Source of the DNA: Rhodovulum tesquicola
Lineage (GTDB): Bacteria > Pseudomonadota > Alphaproteobacteria > Rhodobacterales > Rhodobacteraceae
Direction: 5' to 3'
DNA: 64,000 nucleotides
NCBI RefSeq assembly: GCF_024128855.1
Contig: NZ_JAMYDV010000005.1
Span: forward strand, 1 to 64,000
Positions 40,298 through 49,488 of the stretch are shown in pieces. Below the pieces are notes generated by a model. The model was not told the origin of the DNA. It did no database searches and saw only the letters and a list, made by a program, of their open reading frames with translations. How positions within the stretch are numbered: the stretch's first letter is position 1; the number at the start of each line of letters is the position of its first letter. The translations under genes were made by a program, and so were the position numbers.

Positions 40298-42775
40298 TCA
40301 TCGCGTGCCGCCGCCATCAGGGCCGTCCGCGTCCATCTCTCCCGGCCCGGTATCGTCCTGCGGCTCCGGCTGGGGTTCGTCCTCCTGCCGGGGCGGTTGC
40401 TCCGGCGGCCCGGCCGAACGCGCCCGCGTGCGCAGCGCTTCGGGGTTCCGCAGCCAGATGTCGCGCTGGGCAAAGGGGATCTCGATCCCTTCTTCGGCAA
40501 AGCGTCGAGCGATCTCGTGGTTCAGTTCGGTCCGCACCGACAGACCGTAATTGATGTCGCGCAGAACGACCCGAAGTTCGAACTCCAGCGCATCCGCCCC
40601 AAAGCCCTGGAACACCACCGTGGGCGGCGGATTGACCATCGCCAGAGGGTGGCTCTCGCCGATCTCGCGGAGGATCTTCTCGACCTTGCGGGTGTCGCTG
40701 CCATAGGCGACCCCGACCTTCAGGATCACCCGACCCGTCAGGTTCTGCCGCGTCCAGTTCGTTACCTGCCCCGATACCAGATCGGCATTGGGCACGATCA
40801 CGTCGGTCCGGTCGAAGGTCTGGATCCGGGTCGAGCGCACCGAGATGTCCTGAACGATGCCCATCACGCCGCCGACCTCGATCCAGTCGCCCTGGCTGAT
40901 CGGTCGCTCGATCAGCAGGATGATGCCCGAGACGAAGTTCTCGACGATCGTCCGAAGCCCGAAGCCGATGCCGACCGAGAGCGCCCCGGCGACGATGGCC
41001 AGCGACGAGAGGTCAATGCCGGCCGTGGTGATCGCGACCAGCGCGGCAAGGAAAAGACCCACATAGCCCAACCCCGAGACGATGGCCGTCTGCCCGCCCG
41101 GGTCGATCTTCGTTTTCGGCAGGACCGTGGTGCGCAGCGTGCCCTGCACCAGCCGTGTCATCCCGTAGCCGATCCCGAAGATGATGGCGAAGGTCAGGAA
41201 ATCGGCCGGTGAAATCCTCGTGTCGCCCAGCGTGAACCCCGCCAGGAACCGTGCCCAGATCTCGGTCAGGTCGGCCACGCGCGCGCCCCAGATCAGCGCC
41301 AGCAGCGGCAGCGCCAGCACCGCCAGCACCAGACCGAGCAGCACCGGGATCAGGGCCTCGCCCGCACCCTCGGCATCGTCATGGCCTGTCACCAGGTTGT
41401 AGACGTCGCCGACGAAGCGCTGCAGCACCATCAGAAGGCCCAGAAGCGCCAGCGTCAGAATCGGCGGATAGGTGAAGAAGTCGGCCGCCTCCTTGTAGCC
41501 GATCGCGCCGAGCGTGGGGCCGATCACCCCCAGCATGATCGCGGCGCGGCCGACGAGACCGATCACCCGGTTGCGATAGGGGCGTTGCTGGTCGGGCCCC
41601 GGGTCGGTGCGGCCCTGGGCGATCATGATCTGGCCGTGCCGTATCAGCAGAAGCCCCCCGACGACGACCAGCGGGAAGCCCAGAACCGCCTTCGCCTCGC
41701 TGGAAAAGGCGGCAAGTTCGCCCACGAGTCCCAGGAGGCCCGCCAGGGCGACGACCAGGCCCATGCCGGTCGAAAGGAACCGCGCCTCGGCCATCCGTTC
41801 GGGCCGCAGGTCGAACAGCCGGCGCGAGACCGAATGCTCGGCAAAGACCCGCGAGCCCAGCCAGCGCGCGGCAAAGAAGGTCAGCCCGATCACCGGCAGG
41901 GCGACGAGAATCGTGCCGAGCTGTTGTCCGGCAAGCCCGGTCGATCCGAGCGCCGCGGCCAGCAGCACCAGCCCGACCGTGGGCACGACGATCTGGCCCA
42001 GCGAGACCAGCGCGGACGAGACCGCCGCGCCGCGCTGCCGGGTCGACCGGATCAGCCGCTCTGACAGCAGCACGACCCAGCGCCGCCCCCGCGCCAGAAG
42101 CACCGCAGCCATCGCCAGGAACAGCAACGTGGCGGGCAGATCCTCGCGGAAGGTCTGGCGACCGGACGGCGTCGCCCAGGCATCTGCGACCTCGGCCATC
42201 ATGCCGGACAGCGCCTTGCGCAGCGCCTGGGCGCCGTTGGCCCAGTTGACGGGGTTCAAGGGCGTCGGCCCGAGTTCCAGCAGCTTGCTGGTCTGCCGCT
42301 CGCGGATCAGGACGTCGATCTCGCGGATCATGCCGTCGGCGCGGCTGTGCGCCTCGACCGCCTTCAGGCCCGGCGCCTGCAGGTCGGCAAGCTGGCGGGC
42401 CAGCTCGGCGCGGCGGCGGGCGATCTCCTCGGGTTCGGTCTCGCCCTCGGCGGGCGCGGGGCCAAGCGCCGAGATCTGCTCGCGCAGCGTCTTGATCCGG
42501 GAGGCATTGATGCCCTGGGCATTCAGAAGCCTTGTGCGCCAGTCAGCCAGCTCGGCCCGCAGCTCCGAAAGGGCCTGATCGGAGGCGAGGCCCGTCGAGA
42601 GGGATTCCTCGGCGCGTGAGGCGACCCGCTCCCAGGCTTCGTAATCGGGCAGGCCCGCATCCGCGTCAGTCGCCCCGGCAGGCGCCGCCTGCTGGGCCAC
42701 GGCCATCGGCGCGGCCAGCGGGCCCGCAAGCGCCGCGAACAGGACCAGAGCGATCAGTTGCAGCACCCGGCTCAT
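40298..42775 (-). CDS. large MscS-type mechanosensitive channel with DUF3772 domain
   Basis: 825 aa. The signal peptide is MSRVLQLIALVLFAALAGPL, with cleavage near VAQQ. A periplasmic coiled-coil DUF3772-like region extends to about 230, followed by many transmembrane segments (about 250-600). The MscS core has the pore helix AGALSVGIGFGLRTIVENFVS and the beta domain GDWIEVGGVMGIVQDISVRS. The acidic Pro-rich tail is disordered. It opens upon membrane tension and relieves hypo-osmotic shock. The ATG overlaps the cysK stop by 4 bp, so it ends the stress operon. Confidence 0.93.
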   Translation of the reverse strand: MSRVLQLIALVLFAALAGPLAAPMAVAQQAAPAGATDADAGLPDYEAWERVASRAEESLSTGLASDQALSELRAELADWRTRLLNAQGINASRIKTLREQISALGPAPAEGETEPEEIARRRAELARQLADLQAPGLKAVEAHSRADGMIREIDVLIRERQTSKLLELGPTPLNPVNWANGAQALRKALSGMMAEVADAWATPSGRQTFREDLPATLLFLAMAAVLLARGRRWVVLLSERLIRSTRQRGAAVSSALVSLGQIVVPTVGLVLLAAALGSTGLAGQQLGTILVALPVIGLTFFAARWLGSRVFAEHSVSRRLFDLRPERMAEARFLSTGMGLVVALAGLLGLVGELAAFSSEAKAVLGFPLVVVGGLLLIRHGQIMIAQGRTDPGPDQQRPYRNRVIGLVGRAAIMLGVIGPTLGAIGYKEAADFFTYPPILTLALLGLLMVLQRFVGDVYNLVTGHDDAEGAGEALIPVLLGLVLAVLALPLLALIWGARVADLTEIWARFLAGFTLGDTRISPADFLTFAIIFGIGYGMTRLVQGTLRTTVLPKTKIDPGGQTAIVSGLGYVGLFLAALVAITTAGIDLSSLAIVAGALSVGIGFGLRTIVENFVSGIILLIERPISQGDWIEVGGVMGIVQDISVRSTRIQTFDRTDVIVPNADLVSGQVTNWTRQNLTGRVILKVGVAYGSDTRKVEKILREIGESHPLAMVNPPPTVVFQGFGADALEFELRVVLRDINYGLSVRTELNHEIARRFAEEGIEIPFAQRDIWLRNPEALRTRARSAGPPEQPPRQEDEPQPEPQDDTGPGEMDADGPDGGGTR

Positions 42776-43803
42776 CCCTCGAACATCTCCGGCAGGGCGC
42801 GGCGCGGCGCGTCCAGCCAGCCGGGCACCGGCAGGCCCTTGCCGCGCAGGAAGTCGGGGTTGAACAGCCGCGACTGATAGCGCGTGCCATAATCGCAAAG
42901 CACGGTTACGATGGTATGGCCCGGCCCCATCTCGCGTGCCATCCGCATCGCGCCCGCCACGTTGATGCCGGACGATCCGCCAAGGCAAAGCCCCTCTTTC
43001 TCCAGCAGGTCGAAGACGATGGGCAAGGCTTCGCTATCCGGCACGCGGCAGCAGAAATCGGGTTTCAGCCCATCGAGGTTCGCCGTGATCCGCCCCTGCC
43101 CGATCCCCTCGGTGATCGAGGAGCCTTCGGATTTCAGCGCGCCGGCGGTGTAATAGCTGTAAAGCGCCGCACCCTCGGGATCGGCCAGCCCGATCCTGAC
43201 GCCCCGGGGCTGCAACGCCATCGCCACCCCCGCCAGCGTGCCGCCCGAGCCCACCGCGCAGATGAAGCCGTCCACCCTGCCCCCGGTCTGGTCCCAGATC
43301 TCGGGGCCAGTGCTGTCGGCATGCGCCTGCCGGTTCGCCACATTGTCGAACTGGTTGGCCCAGACCGCGCCGTTCGGTTCGGTTTCGGCCAGATGCGCGG
43401 CCAGCCGGGCCGAGTAGCGGACGAAATTGTTCGGGTTCGAATAGGGCGCGGCGGGCACCTCGACCAGGTCGGCGCCCGCCAGCAGCAGCATGTCCTTCTT
43501 TTCCTGGCTTTGCGTCTCGGGGATCACGATCACCGTGCGGAATCCCATCGAGGCGCCCACCAGCGCCAGCCCGATGCCGGTATTGCCCGCCGTGCCCTCG
43601 ACGATGGTGCCGCCGGGCCGAAGCGCGCCGCGCGCCACGGCGTCGCGGATGATCCACAGCGCCGCGCGGTCCTTGACCGACTGGCCCGGATTCATGAACT
43701 CGGCCTTGCCGAGGATCTCGCAGCCCGTCGCCTCGGACGGGCCGTTCAGCCGCAGAAGCGGCGTGTTGCCGATCAGCCCCGCAAGATCCCTGCCGATATC
43801 CAT
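42772..43803 (-). CDS. cysK: cysteine synthase (O-acetylserine sulfhydrylase)
   Basis: 343 aa. The PLP-binding Lys is in MNPGQSVKDRAA, the substrate loop is EGTAGNTGIGLA, and the PLP phosphate-binding glycines are in AVGSGGTLAGVA. It makes cysteine from O-acetylserine and sulfide. In Rhodobacter sphaeroides the trgAB-cysK cluster confers tellurite resistance (O'Gara, Gomelsky and Kaplan 1997). The same gene order is present here, with trgB 51 bp upstream. Confidence 0.95.
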   Translation of the reverse strand: MDIGRDLAGLIGNTPLLRLNGPSEATGCEILGKAEFMNPGQSVKDRAALWIIRDAVARGALRPGGTIVEGTAGNTGIGLALVGASMGFRTVIVIPETQSQEKKDMLLLAGADLVEVPAAPYSNPNNFVRYSARLAAHLAETEPNGAVWANQFDNVANRQAHADSTGPEIWDQTGGRVDGFICAVGSGGTLAGVAMALQPRGVRIGLADPEGAALYSYYTAGALKSEGSSITEGIGQGRITANLDGLKPDFCCRVPDSEALPIVFDLLEKEGLCLGGSSGINVAGAMRMAREMGPGHTIVTVLCDYGTRYQSRLFNPDFLRGKGLPVPGWLDAPRRALPEMFEG

Positions 43804-43854
43804 GCCGCCTTCGCCTCCCGTTTCCTCTAGTGCTACGGGGGCAGGCGCTGGAAC

Positions 43855-44982
43855 TCAACCCGAAGCCCGCAACCTCTCACGGTTCCGTGCAAGCCACAGC
43901 AGTGACAGGATCAGCGGCGCATTGCCGATCTCGCCGGTCTCGACCAGAACCAGCGCGCGGGCAAGGGGCACGACATGGGCGCGGATATCCTCGGCCTCGG
44001 CAGCCAGCCCGCCCAGCCCGCCGGTGCCCTCGGGCAGGTCGGCCTCGGCGACAAAGGAATAGATGAACTCGGTCTTCGCGCCGGGCGACGGATAATAGCC
44101 ATAGACCCGGTGCAGCGGCCCAAGGGTGATCCCCGCTTCCTCGACCGCCTCGCGCCGAACGGTGGTCTCGGGCGTCTCGCCGGGGTCGATCAGCCCCGCG
44201 ATCGCCTCGAGCGACCAGCATTCGCTGTCGCCCCTGCCATAGGGGCCGACGCGGAACTGTTCGATCAGAAGCACCGCGTCACGCGCCGGGTCATAGGGCA
44301 GCACGGTGGCGGCATCGGCGGTGAAGAAGGCGGCGCGGTTCACAGCCGGGCTCCAGGCCCCGTCAAAGCGGCGATGGCGGAAATCGTATTCCTCGACCGC
44401 AAAGAAATTGGCATAGGGCTGGCTGCGGGCGAATTCCTCGATATCGTCGGGCCGGGTGGGCCGGCGCAGCGTCGCGGGCGCCGGTTCACGGGCCCGGATG
44501 CGCGCCGCCGCCCGCGCGAGGATCATCCGGTAACGCCTTGCGTTCAATTCAGGATCGCGACCGGGATAGCCCAGCATCACCTCCTCGGCGGCCAGCGTCA
44601 CGATTTCGCCCCAATGCGCCTGCCACTCGGCAAGCCGCCACGCGGCACCGGGGCACGGCGCCGGGCTGCGGGCCTCATAGACCCCGGCGCTGCAGGGGCC
44701 TGCCCGGGTCTCGACCGTGACCAAGCCCAGCGCGAACCCGTATCCGCCCTCGTAATAGTCGAGCCGCGCGCGCGCCTCGGCATCGACGCCCTCAAGACAC
44801 AGCCCCTCGGCCACCGCACCCGGCGCCGGGTGGATCGCCGGAAAGCTCTCGCCCTCGACCCAGTGAACGGCGTGATCGGCCAGCCGGGCGGGCGTCAGCA
44901 CCAGATCGGTCTCGGGCCGGTCCAGAACGCGCGCCAGAAGCGGCCGATGGCAGAGCGTGCCGTAAAGGAACAGACGATCCAA
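43855..44982 (-). CDS. trgB: TrgB: gamma-glutamylcyclotransferase-like domain fused to NUDIX hydrolase
   Basis: 375 aa. The N-terminal part (1-150) is a GGCT/AIG2-like fold starting MDRLFLYGTLCHRPLLARVL. The C-terminal part (from about 190) is an ADP-ribose-pyrophosphatase-type NUDIX domain, with GLIDPGETPETTVRREAVEE as the nudix box. It is known as the tellurite-resistance protein TrgB in Rhodobacter. The cleaved substrate is likely ADP-ribose or similar. It is separated from trgA by 10 bp. Confidence 0.93.
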   Translation of the reverse strand: MDRLFLYGTLCHRPLLARVLDRPETDLVLTPARLADHAVHWVEGESFPAIHPAPGAVAEGLCLEGVDAEARARLDYYEGGYGFALGLVTVETRAGPCSAGVYEARSPAPCPGAAWRLAEWQAHWGEIVTLAAEEVMLGYPGRDPELNARRYRMILARAAARIRAREPAPATLRRPTRPDDIEEFARSQPYANFFAVEEYDFRHRRFDGAWSPAVNRAAFFTADAATVLPYDPARDAVLLIEQFRVGPYGRGDSECWSLEAIAGLIDPGETPETTVRREAVEEAGITLGPLHRVYGYYPSPGAKTEFIYSFVAEADLPEGTGGLGGLAAEAEDIRAHVVPLARALVLVETGEIGNAPLILSLLWLARNRERLRASG

Positions 44983-44992
44983 TCAGGCCCCC

Positions 44993-45436
44993 TCAGTTCC
45001 AGCGATGCGAGACGAACTCCACGACGAGCGCCGCCAGCAACCCGCCAAGGATCAGGATCCCCATCGCGACCGGAGCGGTCACAAGCTTGAGGCCATATTC
45101 GCCGATCAGGGCGATCATCCCGTTCAGGGCGTCCATGACGCCGTCAAAGCGCATCCGCGTGGACTGCCGCAGCATCTCGTAGATCGCGTGGAACAGCAGC
45201 GCATAGAACACCAGCACGGCCGAGGTCCGCAGCCCCGAGGCAAGCGCAACCCCATAGCCCTCGCCCGCAAGGCGCCCCATCACGAGCCAGCCCACAAAGA
45301 CGCCGATCACCGTGTTGACAAGGACGAAATTGCCCAGGTTTGTGCCCTCGGGGAATTGCGGCACCAGCGCGTCAGAGGTGAACCACGCCACCGCAGCGAA
45401 CAGCAGGGCGGCGACAAGCTTTGCTGCGGTGGGCAT
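44993..45436 (-). CDS. trgA: TrgA tellurite-resistance membrane protein
   Basis: 147 aa, four predicted membrane helices (starts MPTAAKLVAALLFAAVAWFT; last helix MGILILGGLLAALVVEFV). It matches TrgA in size, topology and its place before trgB and cysK. The biochemical role is unknown in the literature. It follows cfa by 3 bp, so it is part of the same operon. Confidence 0.9.
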   Translation of the reverse strand: MPTAAKLVAALLFAAVAWFTSDALVPQFPEGTNLGNFVLVNTVIGVFVGWLVMGRLAGEGYGVALASGLRTSAVLVFYALLFHAIYEMLRQSTRMRFDGVMDALNGMIALIGEYGLKLVTAPVAMGILILGGLLAALVVEFVSHRWN

Positions 45437-45439
45437 GGA

Positions 45440-46651
45440 TCAGGCGGGTCTCGTGACGGTGAACTGGGTCACGTCGCAGTTTCCGCTGTGGAAGGTCGCC
45501 GCGCAAGAGGTCAGATACATGTTCCACATGCGCCGGAAGCGCGCATCGAAACCCATATCCGCCACCTCGTCCCAGCGTGCGTTGAAGCTCTCGTGCCAGC
45601 GGCGCAGCGTCAGCGAATAGCTTTCGCCGAACTCGATCGAGCGGGTCACCTCAAGCTCGGCCGCGCGGGCAAGGTCGCCAAGGATGGTGTGGCTGGGCAG
45701 CATGCCGCCGGGAAAGATGTATTTCTGGATGAAGTCCACGCCCTTGCGGTAGATCTCGAAGCGACGTTCCTGCACGGTGATGATCTGCAAGGTCGCATGC
45801 GCCCCCGGCCTCATGCAGTCGCGCAGCTTGGCGAAATAGACCGGCCAGTATTTTTCCCCCACCGCCTCGAACATCTCGATCGAGGCGATGCCGTCATAGG
45901 TGCCGGTCTCGTCGCGGTAATCCTGCAGCCGGATCTCGACCCGGTCCGACAATCCGGCTCGGCGGATGCGCTCGACCGCGTAATCATGCTGCTCGCGGCT
46001 GATGGTCAGCCCGGTGACCCTGAGCCCGCGCTTGGCGGCGGCGTATTCGGCAAAGCCACCCCAGCCGCAGCCGATCTCCAGCACATGATCGCCGGGCTTC
46101 ACCCCCATCTCGTCGACCATCGAGGCGTATTTCAGCTCCTGCGCATGTTCCAGGCTTTCCTGACCGGTGCGGAACAGCGCCGAGGAATAGGTCATGCTCT
46201 CGTCAAGCCAGAGTCCGTAGAAACCGTTGCCGAGGTCGTAATGGGCCGCGATGTTCCGCTTGGCCTGCCGCTTGGTATTGCGCTGCAGCCAGAAGCGGAA
46301 CCGCTCATAGGCACGCACAAGCCCCATGCCGAGGAATCCGTCGAACAGTTCGTCATTGTCGGCATGAACCAGATCCATGAACGCCATCAGGTCCGGCGTG
46401 GACCAGCCCTCGTCCAGGTAGGCTTCGCAGAAACCCAGATCGCCCTCGCGGATCAGCCGGGCGAACACATCCGGATCGTGGATGTCCAGTTCGGCAACCG
46501 GACCCGGAGCGCGGCCCTCGGCGCGGAACCGGCGCCCGTCGGGCAGCACGAAATCCAGCCGCCCATGGGCCATGGAACAGGCCACATCGAAGACCTGCGC
46601 AAAATAGCGTGGCAGGTTGGCCTGCCCTCTTGTCGTTGTCAGGACACTCAT
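45440..46651 (-). CDS. cfa: cyclopropane-fatty-acyl-phospholipid synthase
   Basis: 403 aa. SAM motif I is VLEIGCGWGGFAEYAA, and family hallmarks include HYDLGNGFYGLWLDESMTYS, SIEMFEAVG and the late DFIQKYIFPGGMLPS. It adds a methylene across acyl-chain double bonds in membrane phospholipids. In R. sphaeroides, cfaA is in the RpoE singlet-oxygen regulon beside phrA; the same two genes are adjacent here. No clear RpoE-type promoter was found by eye. Confidence 0.95.
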   Translation of the reverse strand: MSVLTTTRGQANLPRYFAQVFDVACSMAHGRLDFVLPDGRRFRAEGRAPGPVAELDIHDPDVFARLIREGDLGFCEAYLDEGWSTPDLMAFMDLVHADNDELFDGFLGMGLVRAYERFRFWLQRNTKRQAKRNIAAHYDLGNGFYGLWLDESMTYSSALFRTGQESLEHAQELKYASMVDEMGVKPGDHVLEIGCGWGGFAEYAAAKRGLRVTGLTISREQHDYAVERIRRAGLSDRVEIRLQDYRDETGTYDGIASIEMFEAVGEKYWPVYFAKLRDCMRPGAHATLQIITVQERRFEIYRKGVDFIQKYIFPGGMLPSHTILGDLARAAELEVTRSIEFGESYSLTLRRWHESFNARWDEVADMGFDARFRRMWNMYLTSCAATFHSGNCDVTQFTVTRPA

Positions 46652-46716
46652 CCCGGCTCCCTCGTTCCCCTTTTTCTTGTTTCTTGCAGATGCGCGCCCG
46701 ACCGCGCAATGCCCCT

Positions 46717-48138
46717 TCAGCCGCTGCGCGCCTCATAGGCGGCCAGCGCGCGCCTGCGCCCCTCCTCGGCAGAGACGACCGGGGCCGGATAGCGGTCGGC
46801 AGGCGACAGCCCCCAGGAGGGCGGCACCGCCTCGAAATAGGACAGCGCCGTGTCGGACGGCCGGACGCGGCCCTCGGCGATCCAGGCGTCGAGATAGGCG
46901 TGATCGGGGTCGAACTTCTCGGCCTGGCTGACCGGGTTGAAGATGCGGAAATAGGGCGCCGCATCGGGACCCGAACCCGCAACCCATTGCCAGCCCATCG
47001 CATTCGCCGCCGGGTCCCAGTCGGTCAGGTGGTCGGCAAACCATTTCAGCCCGACCTGCCAATGGGTCATCAGGTGCTTGGTCAGGTAGGAGGCGACGAT
47101 CATCCTCGTGCGGTTGTGCATCCTGCCGGTGACATACATCTCGCGCATGCCGGCATCGACAAGGGGGATGCCGGTGCGGCCCTGTTTCCAGGCGAGCACC
47201 CCGGCGGCGGTCTCGTCGGTGGACCAGGGAAAGCTGTCCCAGCCCTCGCGCCAGTTGGCCGTCGCGATATGCGGACTGTGCCACATCAGATGCCAGGCGA
47301 ATTCGCGCCAGACGATTTCCTTGAGGAAATGCTCAGCACCTGCCTTGCCCGCGACCATCGCCGAAAGCCCCGCATGCCAGAGGGCACGGGGCGAGATCTC
47401 GCCACAGGTCAGGTTCTCGGACAGATGCGAGGTGGCATTGGCTGCGGGAAAGTCGCGCCGCGCCTTGTAGTCCGCGATCCGCGCCTCGACAAAGGCGGCA
47501 AGGCGGTCCTGGGCCGCCTCCTCTCCGACGCAGGCATGGCGCGCGACGACCGCAGCACCCCGCCGCATCGCCGCCCCCATGCGCCAGCTTTCGATTTCCT
47601 CGGTCGCGGGCCAGCGTTCGGGGCGCGGGATGATGCCCGGCGCGGGCTGCGGCTCGGCCACGGGACGCTCGCGCACCGCCTTCCAGAACGGCGTATAGAC
47701 ACGGTAGAACGCCCCCTGCCCGGTTTCGACCGTCCAGGGCTCGAACAGCAGAAAGCCCGGAACCGACCGCACCTCGATCCCGTCCGCGGTCAGCGCGGCC
47801 TTCACCGCCTTGTCGCGGGCAATGCTGTCGGGGTCATAGGCACGCGACCAGATCACCGCGCCCGCGCCGGTCTCGGCCACCAGCGAACGCAGCGTCGTCA
47901 GCGCATCGCCCCGGCGCAGGATCAGCCGCGAATTGCGTGCGCCCAGCGTGCGGGCAAGATGTTCGACCCCCAGCCCCAGCCGCCATTTCGCGGCCGCACC
48001 CAGCGCCGCCACGGAATCGTCATGGATGAAGACCGGCACCACCGGTCGCCCCGAACCGCAGGCTGACGCCAGCGCGGGATTGTCGGCCAGACGCAGGTCG
48101 CGGCGGACCCACCACAGGATCGGGGAAGCATCGGACAT
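46717..48138 (-). CDS. phr: deoxyribodipyrimidine photolyase
   Basis: 473 aa. The antenna-binding N-terminal domain starts ILWWVRRDLRLADNPALASA. The FAD-binding C-terminal domain shows EFAWHLMWHSPHI, GRTGIPLVDAGMREMYVTG, RMHNRTRMIVASYLTKHL and DWDPAANAMGWQWVAGSG. It repairs UV-induced cyclobutane dimers using blue light. It sits 65 bp upstream of cfa and 13 bp after the aminotransferase in the same direction. Confidence 0.96.
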   Translation of the reverse strand: MSDASPILWWVRRDLRLADNPALASACGSGRPVVPVFIHDDSVAALGAAAKWRLGLGVEHLARTLGARNSRLILRRGDALTTLRSLVAETGAGAVIWSRAYDPDSIARDKAVKAALTADGIEVRSVPGFLLFEPWTVETGQGAFYRVYTPFWKAVRERPVAEPQPAPGIIPRPERWPATEEIESWRMGAAMRRGAAVVARHACVGEEAAQDRLAAFVEARIADYKARRDFPAANATSHLSENLTCGEISPRALWHAGLSAMVAGKAGAEHFLKEIVWREFAWHLMWHSPHIATANWREGWDSFPWSTDETAAGVLAWKQGRTGIPLVDAGMREMYVTGRMHNRTRMIVASYLTKHLMTHWQVGLKWFADHLTDWDPAANAMGWQWVAGSGPDAAPYFRIFNPVSQAEKFDPDHAYLDAWIAEGRVRPSDTALSYFEAVPPSWGLSPADRYPAPVVSAEEGRRRALAAYEARSG

Positions 48139-48151
48139 TCGGGTTCCGGTT

Positions 48152-49405
48152 TCAAAGCTCGCTATCTAGCGCGGTAATCAGCCGGTCAACCTCTTCGGGC
48201 AGCGTGTAATGCAACAGGCTGAGGCGCAGAACGCCGCGGACCGGGTCCACCCCCATCGCCTGCAACAGTCGTCGCGCATAGAAATCGCCCCCGCCCGCAA
48301 GGATGCCGTGCCGCGCCAGCCGCTCGGCCACCTGCGCGGCGGGCTCGGACAGCGCGACCGACACGGTGGGCAGCCGCCTGTCCGCGCGCTTCGGCCCCAG
48401 AACGCGCAGGTTGGGCCGACCGGCGAGATACTCCATCAGCGGCGTCAGGATCGCGGTTTCCTGCTGGCGGAACAGTTCCGCGACCTTGTCCGCCCGCCCC
48501 CGCGCATCCCGCCCGCCCAGGAAATGGTGGTCATAGATCGCGTCGACATAGTCCGATATCCCCGCGCAGGCCGCGATCTGGGCGTGATCGGGCCCGGCGG
48601 GATTGAACCGCTTGACGGTATCATCCGCGTTGAACCAGTGGCCCTGGTTCGGCAGCCGATGCGCCAGTTCGCCCCGCATCACCATCACGCCCTGGTGCGG
48701 GCCATAGGTCTTGTAGGTCGAGAACAGGTAGATATCGGCCCCCAGACGGCGCAGGTCGGGCAGGCCATGCGGGGCGTAGCCGACCCCGTCCACGCAACTC
48801 AGCGCCCCGGCGCCGCGCAGCATCCGGCAGATCGCGGCCACATCGTTCACCTCGCCCAAAATGTTCGAGGCATGCGGGAAACAGACCAGCCGCACCCGCT
48901 CGTCCAGCAGCGCAGCAAGTGCCCCGGGATCGAGATGGCCGGTATCGGGATCGACCTTCCATTCGCGGATCGCCAGCCCGCGCTGCTCGGCCAGTTGCCG
49001 CCAGACCCCGGAATTCGCCTCGTGGTCCTGATCGGTGACCACGATCGCATCACCCTCGGCCAGCCATTGCCGGAACGCCTGGGCCAGCACATAGGTATTT
49101 CCCGAGGTCGAGGGGCCGAAATGCACCTCGTCGCGGACCACGCCCAGATGGGCGGCCAGCCGCAGCCGCGCCTCGTCCATCTCGGCGCCCGCCTGCTGCG
49201 AGGCGGGATAGGCGCCATAAGGCTGGACTCGGCGCTCGTTGAAATAGCGGTGGATGCGCCAGATCACATAGCGGCAGACAAGAGACCCACCTGCATTCTC
49301 GCAGAACACCTTGTCGCGCAGGTCCTTCTGCCGGAAGGCCGGGAACTGGTTGCGGACAAACTCGGGATCGAGCGCGACCATCTTGGCTCCGGCGGTGTCG
49401 GGCAT
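48152..49405 (-). CDS. class V aminotransferase, cysteine-desulfurase-like
   Basis: 417 aa from MPDTAGAKMVALDPEFVRNQ; a longer frame to 49837 is rejected. It is a PLP-dependent fold with the Schiff-base Lys in IYLFSTYKTYGPHQG and the cofactor-phosphate region PSTSGNTYVLAQAF. The CsdA/SufS-like catalytic Cys loop is not evident, so it may be a selenocysteine-lyase- or isopenicillin-epimerase-like enzyme rather than a true desulfurase. First gene of the seven-gene minus-strand run ending at mscS. Confidence 0.85.
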   Translation of the reverse strand: MPDTAGAKMVALDPEFVRNQFPAFRQKDLRDKVFCENAGGSLVCRYVIWRIHRYFNERRVQPYGAYPASQQAGAEMDEARLRLAAHLGVVRDEVHFGPSTSGNTYVLAQAFRQWLAEGDAIVVTDQDHEANSGVWRQLAEQRGLAIREWKVDPDTGHLDPGALAALLDERVRLVCFPHASNILGEVNDVAAICRMLRGAGALSCVDGVGYAPHGLPDLRRLGADIYLFSTYKTYGPHQGVMVMRGELAHRLPNQGHWFNADDTVKRFNPAGPDHAQIAACAGISDYVDAIYDHHFLGGRDARGRADKVAELFRQQETAILTPLMEYLAGRPNLRVLGPKRADRRLPTVSVALSEPAAQVAERLARHGILAGGGDFYARRLLQAMGVDPVRGVLRLSLLHYTLPEEVDRLITALDSEL

Positions 49406-49488
49406 CTGTTGTCCTGCCTGTCTAGACGGCCGGCGGGATGATTGCAAAGCCTTGAAATACCATGGCTTCGCGCTAGGCGCGAACAGGT

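Noticed and set aside
40397-46738. Several long plus-strand frames opposite the stress operon
   Set aside because: All mirror genes with clear family motifs; high GC makes antisense frames stay open.
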